Shown here one piece after another: positions 58,869-64,000 of a DNA stretch of 64,000 nucleotides (the first letter of the stretch is position 1; every line of letters starts with the position of its first letter). Made by a program: the position numbers and the translations under genes. The notes beneath the pieces are model-generated. The model made no database searches. It had not been told where the DNA came from and saw only the letters and a program-made list of their open reading frames with translations. This DNA is from Daejeonella sp. H1SJ63 (lineage in GTDB: Bacteria; Bacteroidota; Bacteroidia; Sphingobacteriales; Sphingobacteriaceae): assembly GCF_029360775.1 (NCBI RefSeq), contig NZ_JARKMZ010000028.1, positions 620,001 through 684,000 of the forward strand, given 5' to 3'.

Positions 58869-60201
58869 AAAAGAAGTGGAATCTGGTAAAGAGTAATCCA
58901 GCTGAAACAAGCAGGCCAAGGGTTAATCCATACCAGATTCCATTTGCTCCCATATCAAGGGTAATTCCAAGATAATATGCTACCGGCATGCCAATAACCC
59001 AATAGGCAATAAAGGTGATAAAAGTAGGAATATTCACATCACCGATTCCTCGCAGAATACCAAGTCCAACTACCTGAGTACCGTCAAATAGCTGAAAAAT
59101 ACCTGCAATTATAAGTAGTTGTGCTGCAACATTTATTACAGCTTTATCTGAAGTATAAATCCAGGGCAGGATTTCATTTAAACCTGAGAACAATAATGCA
59201 GTGAAGGTCATAAAGATCAGCACGATATGATAGCTGGAAATTGCAGATAGTCTAAGATTTAAGAAATCTTCCTTGCCGAAGTTATTTCCTGTTTTAATTG
59301 TTGCAGCAGCAGATATTCCGCTTGCCATCATATAGGTCATTGAAGCCATATTAATAGCAACCTGATGTGCTGCCTGTTCAACTGCCCCAATGGTTCCAAT
59401 CAGGACAGCGGCCCCACTAAATGCGCTAACTTCAAAAGTATACTGCATCGCTACCGGGGCACCGATTTTTAAGATACTAAAAGATCTTACCTTATTAATT
59501 GCCCTTAGTCCGAATGATTTAATGTAATCTCTGAAATGGACTGATTTCAGCACATATATTGCCATTACCAGGGCCATAATAGTACGGTCAATCAGCGTAC
59601 TCCAGCCAACTCCGCTAACGCCCATAGGTTCAATACTAAATAAGCCCTTCACGAAAATTACTCCCAGACATATATTGATGGCATTTCCCCATAATGAGAT
59701 CATCATTGCCTGTTTGGTAAATCCCAGACCTTCTGCAAATTGTTTGAAAGTCATAAAGATCATTAAAGGCACAATAGAGAAACCAAGTAAGCCAAGATAT
59801 GGTTTTGATTGCCGCACTACTTCAGGCGATTGTCCCATTTTATCGATAAGCAGCAGTGATCCGAAATAGATCAGCACAAAAAGAAATATACCAATGATAC
59901 TGTTTATCAGAAGACTGTTTGCAAGTAATTTCCCGCACTCTTTAAAATTTTTCCTTCCGCTTTCCTGAGCGATGAGTGGTGTGAGTCCGTAGGATATTCC
60001 CATTCCGATAACCAGAATTACAATAAAAATACTGTTTACCAGCGAGACTGCCGCGAGCGGAATTGTACCGGCAAAATGTCCCACTATGATACTATCTGCT
60101 GTATGAACAAGAGTATGCCCAAGCTGCGATATTACCACAGGTAAAGCTAATGTCAGGTTACTCTGATAATGGGGTTTATATTTGTAATAAATACGTTTCA
60201 C
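58834..60201 (-). CDS. MATE-family multidrug efflux transporter
   Basis: This 455-residue protein has 12 predicted helices and a MATE layout: LALPVVISQLGHTLVHTADS and IIVGHFAGTIPLAAVSLVNS in the first helices, with the repeated domain beginning at about residue 230 (KIGAPVAMQYTFEVSAFSG). MATE proteins export drugs and organic cations by cation antiport. It is transcribed alone. Its 3' end overlaps the small plus-strand gene. Confidence 0.94.
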   Translation of the reverse strand: MKRIYYKYKPHYQSNLTLALPVVISQLGHTLVHTADSIIVGHFAGTIPLAAVSLVNSIFIVILVIGMGISYGLTPLIAQESGRKNFKECGKLLANSLLINSIIGIFLFVLIYFGSLLLIDKMGQSPEVVRQSKPYLGLLGFSIVPLMIFMTFKQFAEGLGFTKQAMMISLWGNAINICLGVIFVKGLFSIEPMGVSGVGWSTLIDRTIMALVMAIYVLKSVHFRDYIKSFGLRAINKVRSFSILKIGAPVAMQYTFEVSAFSGAAVLIGTIGAVEQAAHQVAINMASMTYMMASGISAAATIKTGNNFGKEDFLNLRLSAISSYHIVLIFMTFTALLFSGLNEILPWIYTSDKAVINVAAQLLIIAGIFQLFDGTQVVGLGILRGIGDVNIPTFITFIAYWVIGMPVAYYLGITLDMGANGIWYGLTLGLLVSAGLLFTRFHFFSKKLVRQVHKL

Positions 60202-60257
60202 CTGTTGGGATTAAGTTAAAATCCTAAAATATAGGATGACAAAGAATTTAATGAAGA

Positions 60258-60881
60258 TCAGGAAGCAGTATAATATTCTTCCTTTTCTGTGGTGTGAAGT
60301 CTTATAACACCTGACAATACCAGATTTACAAGTATTCTTTGAGTTCTTCGCCGGGAAAGGTTAAGCATGTGGCTGTACTCTCTGGATGTGATACGTTCAT
60401 TTTCATGGAGATATTCGAGCAGTGCTTTTTCTTTTGAAGAATATTCTAGCAAAACTCCCTGATCGCTGTTCTCGTGCTTCAGTACATCAATTACAATTTT
60501 ACTGGCCAGCACACTTTTATCGTTTACCCTGATATAAACCCACCATTTTTTATCTTCTCCAAGTGCATAATGAGGCTTCATTTCACTTTTTCTGATCTCT
60601 GCTACCAGAACAGTTTTATCATCAATGTAAATCTCTTCAAATATTGGTTCAAGTGCAGGTTTACAAAAGAAGTGGGCAGCCCGTGTGATCATATATTTCT
60701 CTTCATCTTCAGACTTTACACCACTTATTGTACCATTATCAGAAACACCAATCAATAATCTTCCGCCTTTATTATTGGCAAAAGAAACCATTGTTTTGGC
60801 GATCTTTTCGCAGCTGGTGATTTTCTTCTTGAAATCAAGACTTACACCCTCACCTTCCAGAATTAACCTCCTGATATTCAT
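60258..60881 (-). CDS. AlbA_2 (Schlafen-like) ATP-binding protein with winged-helix tail
   Basis: This 207-residue protein has an AlbA_2/Schlafen AAA-4 domain (EGVSLDFKKKITSCEKIAKT, then FANNKGGRLLIGVSDNGTIS) and a C-terminal winged-helix segment (REYSHMLNLSRRRTQRILVN). This pairing is common in putative transcriptional regulators. The target is not known. It starts 11 nt after the DUF4442 gene on the same strand, so the two are co-transcribed. Confidence 0.88.
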   Translation of the reverse strand: MNIRRLILEGEGVSLDFKKKITSCEKIAKTMVSFANNKGGRLLIGVSDNGTISGVKSEDEEKYMITRAAHFFCKPALEPIFEEIYIDDKTVLVAEIRKSEMKPHYALGEDKKWWVYIRVNDKSVLASKIVIDVLKHENSDQGVLLEYSSKEKALLEYLHENERITSREYSHMLNLSRRRTQRILVNLVLSGVIRLHTTEKEEYYTAS

Positions 60882-60892
60882 AGCAGTATTTC

Positions 60893-61378
60893 TTAATAAG
60901 CGATGGTATGTTCCTCTCCTTTAAACAAGTTACGTATGTATACTTCATTGTTCACAGTTGCACAAAGTACACCATCTTTATTATATATTTCAACCGGGTA
61001 GGCTTTCACAAACTTTCCAACAGTCTTTAATGTGGTTTCCGCTTCATTAATCTCATCTTCTGTAAGACTGATTTTAAAATAAAGATTGGTTTTGCCGGGT
61101 TTTAAATACTTAATATCTGCACTTTTAAGCCATACCCTGCATTTTATACCTTTTCGTTTTAATATCTGATCAAACAATAAAGCATAAAAAGGATCGGAAG
61201 CGCTGAAAATAGTCCCTCCAAAAATTGAACGGTTATAATTAATATTGATAAAACTCCTGAAAATTTTCACATGAACACCGGTGAAGTCCTTATCAAATTT
61301 CTGAACCCATATTCTTTGAAAAAATAAGGGTGGATAAAATCTCATTGCCCACTTTAACGTATTCTCAGAAATTAACAT
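60893..61378 (-). CDS. DUF4442 hotdog-fold protein
   Basis: This 161-residue protein belongs to the DUF4442 (YiiD C-terminal-like) family with a hotdog thioesterase-type fold. Typical parts are KWAMRFYPPLFFQRIWVQKF at the start and SFININYNRSIFGGTIFSAS. It may act on an acyl-CoA or be a binding protein; no catalytic residue can be named with certainty. It precedes the AlbA_2 gene by 11 nt. Confidence 0.88.
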   Translation of the reverse strand: MLISENTLKWAMRFYPPLFFQRIWVQKFDKDFTGVHVKIFRSFININYNRSIFGGTIFSASDPFYALLFDQILKRKGIKCRVWLKSADIKYLKPGKTNLYFKISLTEDEINEAETTLKTVGKFVKAYPVEIYNKDGVLCATVNNEVYIRNLFKGEEHTIAY

Positions 61379-61504
61379 GAAGCTAATATCAAAAAAATGC
61401 CCTGATTAATAAAATCAGACTGCAGCAATTACAATCTGATTACATATCCATTCAACTGTTTCGGTTTTTCAATTTTGTTTGTAGATTGGGAATCTCAAAT
61501 ATTT

Positions 61505-62737
61505 ATGATGGATACGAATAAAACCGATGCCAAAAATGTAAGGATGATAGTATTAGTAGCTGCCCTTGGTTACTTTGTAGATATCTATGATCTGATCCTT
61601 TTTTCAGTAATACGTGTTAAAAGTCTTAAGGGACTTGGCGTGCCTGATGCTGATCTGCTTGATGTAGGAACCATGCTCATTAACAGCCAGATGTTTGGAA
61701 TGTTACTTGGAGGTATTCTTTGGGGTGTATTAGGCGATAAGAAAGGCAGGATAAGTGTATTATTCGGATCTATACTTTTATATTCCCTTGCTAATCTTGC
61801 CAATGGTTTTGTCACCAGTGTCCCTGCATATGCAGCAATTCGCTTTATTGCCGGAATAGGTCTGGCAGGTGAACTGGGTGCCGGGATTACTTTGGTAACT
61901 GAAACTATGAGTAAAGAGAACCGTGGTTATGGTACAATGATTGTTGCCGGTGTGGGGCTGATGGGAGCAGTAGCTGCCGCAATTATTGGCGAACATTATA
62001 CATGGGAGACATCTTATATCATCGGAGGTGTAATGGGACTAATGCTTCTGGCAATGCGTGTTAGTCTTGCAGAATCAGGAATGTTTAAAAATCTGCAGCA
62101 GGATAATGTAAGTAAAGGCAATATATTTATGCTGTTTTCTGATGGGAAACGCTTCAGGAAATATTTAAGCTGTATATTAATTGGTATACCCCTTTGGTTT
62201 GTTGTGGGTGTGCTGGTTACATTTTCTCCAGAATTCGGCAAAGAGCTGAATGCAACTGAACCTCTTTCAGCCGGAACCGGGATTATGTATTGCTATATCG
62301 GTATTGCTATCGGCGATGTTGTTGCAGGCTTTCTTAGTCAGATGTGGAGATCAAGAAAGAAAGTTATGCTTATTTTCCTGCTTCTGACAGCAGTAAGCAT
62401 TGTTGTATATCTGAATGCGGAAGGAATGAATTCACAACAGTTTATATGGCTAACGCTTTTCCTTGGGTTCTCTTCAGGATACTGGGCAACATTTGTTACG
62501 ATTGCTTCAGAACAGTTTGGGACTAATCTCAGGGCTACGGTAACTACAACAGTTCCTAATTTTGTTCGTGGTTCTCTTGTACTTGCAACGTTATCTTTTA
62601 CAGCTTTAAAGGGTAGTATTGGTATAATAAACAGTGCTTTGGTAGTCGGTTTTATATCCCTGATCATTGCATTGATTGCTCTGTATCAGCTGAAGGAAAC
62701 TTTTGGCAAGGATCTCGACTATCTTGAAATAAGTTAA
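61505..62737 (+). CDS. MFS transporter
   Basis: This is a 410-residue inner-membrane transporter of about 12 helices. It has the MFS loop GVLGDKKGRISVLFGSILLY and FIAGIGLAGELGAGITLVTE, close to the metabolite-proton symporter and sugar-porter branches. The substrate is unknown. The start is set at ATG 61505 (or 61508); a longer non-ATG frame is possible but less convincing. It precedes hemF by 55 nt. Confidence 0.9.
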   Translation: MMDTNKTDAKNVRMIVLVAALGYFVDIYDLILFSVIRVKSLKGLGVPDADLLDVGTMLINSQMFGMLLGGILWGVLGDKKGRISVLFGSILLYSLANLANGFVTSVPAYAAIRFIAGIGLAGELGAGITLVTETMSKENRGYGTMIVAGVGLMGAVAAAIIGEHYTWETSYIIGGVMGLMLLAMRVSLAESGMFKNLQQDNVSKGNIFMLFSDGKRFRKYLSCILIGIPLWFVVGVLVTFSPEFGKELNATEPLSAGTGIMYCYIGIAIGDVVAGFLSQMWRSRKKVMLIFLLLTAVSIVVYLNAEGMNSQQFIWLTLFLGFSSGYWATFVTIASEQFGTNLRATVTTTVPNFVRGSLVLATLSFTALKGSIGIINSALVVGFISLIIALIALYQLKETFGKDLDYLEIS

Positions 62738-62780
62738 TCCCTGAATTTTAGAATTCCTTTCGTCTTATTAATAAAAACCT

Positions 62781-62788
62781 CATTTTTG
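62781..62788 (+). promoter_or_regulatory. Near-consensus -7 element abutting hemF
   Basis: CATTTTTG, then ATTC, then the hemF ATG at 62793. It differs from TAnnTTTG at the first base but keeps the 4-nt spacing found at five perfect sites in the window. Confidence 0.35.
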
Positions 62789-62792
62789 ATTC

Positions 62793-63701
62793 ATGATTAC
62801 GAAGGAGCAGATTGCTGAAGCTTATCAGGAGATTCAGGATGAAATATGTGCCGGGCTTGAACGGGCTGATGGTAAAGGAAAATTTCGGGAAGAGTTATGG
62901 GAAAGAGATGGAGGAGGAGGTGGACGTACCCGGATTATTCAAAACGGTAGTTTTCTTGAAAAAGGTGGAGTAAACTTTTCTGCAGTTCATGGTAAATTGC
63001 CGGATGCTATAAAAAAGGCCTTTGGCGTTAGTACAGATGACTTTTTTGCAACCGGTGTCTCCATAGTAATACATCCTGACCATCCCTGGATTCCGATCAT
63101 TCATATGAACATCCGGTATTTTGAGATGACCGGAGAAGCAGGCAGGGAATTACGCTGGTTTGGAGGTGGTATTGATCTTACACCGCACTATGTTATAAAG
63201 GAGGATGCTCAATTCTTTCATTCAGCCCTGAAAGATACCTGCGACCGTTTTAAACTCGACTTCTATACAAAATTCAAAAAATGGGCCGATGACTATTTCT
63301 TCATTAAGCACCGGAATGAAACAAGGGGTATTGGTGGCATTTTTTATGATCGTTTAAATCCGGAATCTACCGGACTGGACTGGGAATCTATTTTTGAATT
63401 CTCAAAAGCAGTTGGCAGAACTTTTGTTCCTGTTTATTCAGAATTGATCAGCAGAAATAAGGATAAGACCTATAACGATATACATAAAGACTGGCAATAT
63501 CAGCGCAGAAGCCGCTATGTTGAATTTAATCTGGTTTATGATGCAGGTACTAAATTCGGACTTGAAACGAATGGCCGGATCGAATCTATACTGATGAGTT
63601 TACCACCTCAGGCTAACTGGACTTACGATTTTAAACCTGATACCGGATCTGAGGAAGAAAATACCCTGAATCTTTTAAAAAAAGGCATCAATTGGGTTTA
63701 A
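62793..63701 (+). CDS. hemF: Oxygen-dependent coproporphyrinogen III oxidase (HemF)
   Basis: This 302-residue enzyme decarboxylates coproporphyrinogen III to protoporphyrinogen IX using oxygen, in heme synthesis. Signatures are WERDGGGGGRTRIIQNGSFL near residues 31-50, HMNIRYFEM and WFGGGIDLTPHYV, then KHRNETRGIGGIFYD and RRSRYVEFNLVYDAGTKFGL. It implies that the organism can grow aerobically. Length is normal. Confidence 0.97.
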   Translation: MITKEQIAEAYQEIQDEICAGLERADGKGKFREELWERDGGGGGRTRIIQNGSFLEKGGVNFSAVHGKLPDAIKKAFGVSTDDFFATGVSIVIHPDHPWIPIIHMNIRYFEMTGEAGRELRWFGGGIDLTPHYVIKEDAQFFHSALKDTCDRFKLDFYTKFKKWADDYFFIKHRNETRGIGGIFYDRLNPESTGLDWESIFEFSKAVGRTFVPVYSELISRNKDKTYNDIHKDWQYQRRSRYVEFNLVYDAGTKFGLETNGRIESILMSLPPQANWTYDFKPDTGSEEENTLNLLKKGINWV

Positions 63702-63716
63702 TTATGAAATGTTGAA

Positions 63717-64000
63717 ATGAAAAAGCATCTGAAATTTATACTGCCGTCCATTTGTCTGATAATTATCAGCTCCTGCAGTTCCGGACCATTAAACGGTACC
63801 TGGCAATATGACGGTGGAATATACAATGGCAGGTCTCAGAAAGCATCAACTGAATTTCTTTTGCAAAGAACTTATGCAAAAGATACGTATGAAGCCTTTA
63901 TGCTTGAAGGGAGTAATGAGCCTGAATTGTATAACTCAGGCATATATGAAATCAGAGCTGACAGTATTTACATCACCAGCAAATTCAGCAGCAGACCTTC
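63717..64000 (+). CDS. Lipoprotein, N-terminal part, cut by window edge
   Basis: This open frame starts at ATG 63717, 15 nt after hemF, and runs off the window. The start encodes a lysine pair and a hydrophobic stretch ending in IIISSCSSG, a lipobox with Cys near residue 20. The mature part begins LNGTWQYDGGIYNG and looks beta-rich, like lipocalin-type small lipoproteins. About 94 codons are visible; function is not known. Confidence 0.75.
   Translation, partial: MKKHLKFILPSICLIIISSCSSGPLNGTWQYDGGIYNGRSQKASTEFLLQRTYAKDTYEAFMLEGSNEPELYNSGIYEIRADSIYITSKFSSRP

Noticed and set aside
1-64000. tRNA genes, rRNA genes, CRISPR arrays, transposases and prophage genes
   Set aside because: Intergenic regions were read for tRNA-like T-loops, regular repeat-spacer patterns and mobile-element proteins; none was convincing. 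The only tRNA-like signals are the thrS leader hairpins.

Overview
The window is a 64 kb stretch of a Bacteroidetes chromosome, most like the family Sphingobacteriaceae (Pedobacter-like; the genus is a guess). The evidence is moderate AT-richness, near absence of Shine-Dalgarno sequences, repeated matches to the Bacteroidetes -7 promoter element TAnnTTTG, and families typical of the phylum: a DUF4296 lipoprotein, THUMP-like methyltransferase, four-helix-bundle S23 protein, FadL/OmpP1 porin, S41 lipoprotein peptidase and a cobalamin-riboswitch TonB receptor. Genes are densely packed and mostly housekeeping. I see no prophage, transposase, CRISPR array, rRNA or tRNA.

Layout. 1-5.4 kb: complex I genes nuoAB and nuoCD on the minus strand, separated by purK, purE, yqgE (opposite strand) and pdxH. 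5.5-14.3 kb: Tex RNA-binding protein, a HI0933-like flavoprotein, a large secreted propeller-amidohydrolase and a RecQ helicase. 14.4-16.5 kb: a UMF1 transporter and an orphan LutA-type Fe-S protein. 16.5-20.4 kb: a nitrosative-stress operon (RIC di-iron repair protein, DUF1858/DUF2249 protein, 12-TM heme-copper-like protein, DUF59 Fe-S factor, Rrf2 regulator) with a candidate operator at its head. 20.5-23.8 kb: the thrS-infC-rpmI-rplT translation operon, whose leader carries two hairpins resembling the tRNA-Thr anticodon arm.

24-30.8 kb: DUF72 protein, sucC, a LolD-like ATPase with an orphan pre-ATP-grasp domain, a degenerate HAD protein, an S41 lipoprotein protease, a 1-Cys peroxiredoxin behind a 27-bp palindrome, and a cold-shock protein. 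30.8-37.3 kb: a minus-strand yggS-GNAT-lysC-methyltransferase operon and a plus-strand DUF4296-mutS2 pair. 37.4-40.3 kb: a PQQ-type sugar dehydrogenase and scoAB, with a TIR-flanked S23 four-helix gene between scoA and scoB. 40.3-45.1 kb: udk, LysM/RlpA-like protein, a probable DUF4905 protein, an outer-membrane porin and a Tyr/Asn/Gly-rich lipoprotein. 45.3-50.8 kb: proS, an unknown conserved gene, cystathionine gamma-synthase, a TIGR02757 protein and an AI-2E family permease.

50.9-55.2 kb: a B12 acquisition block (cobalamin riboswitch, BtuB-like receptor, DUF71 ATPase, sirtuin, and a DUF6580-like membrane protein on the opposite strand). 55.4-63.9 kb: a CrtA-like protein, free-methionine sulfoxide reductase, alkyladenine glycosylase, HDAC-like hydrolase, MATE and MFS transporters, AlbA_2 and DUF4442 proteins, hemF, and the start of a lipoprotein cut by the window edge.

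The most notable non-coding signals are the tRNA-Thr mimics in front of thrS, a recurrent TAnnTTTG-N4-ATG arrangement that suggests leaderless transcripts, the inverted-repeat-bounded S23 unit inside the scoAB operon, and the candidate operators in front of the nitrosative-stress and peroxiredoxin genes.
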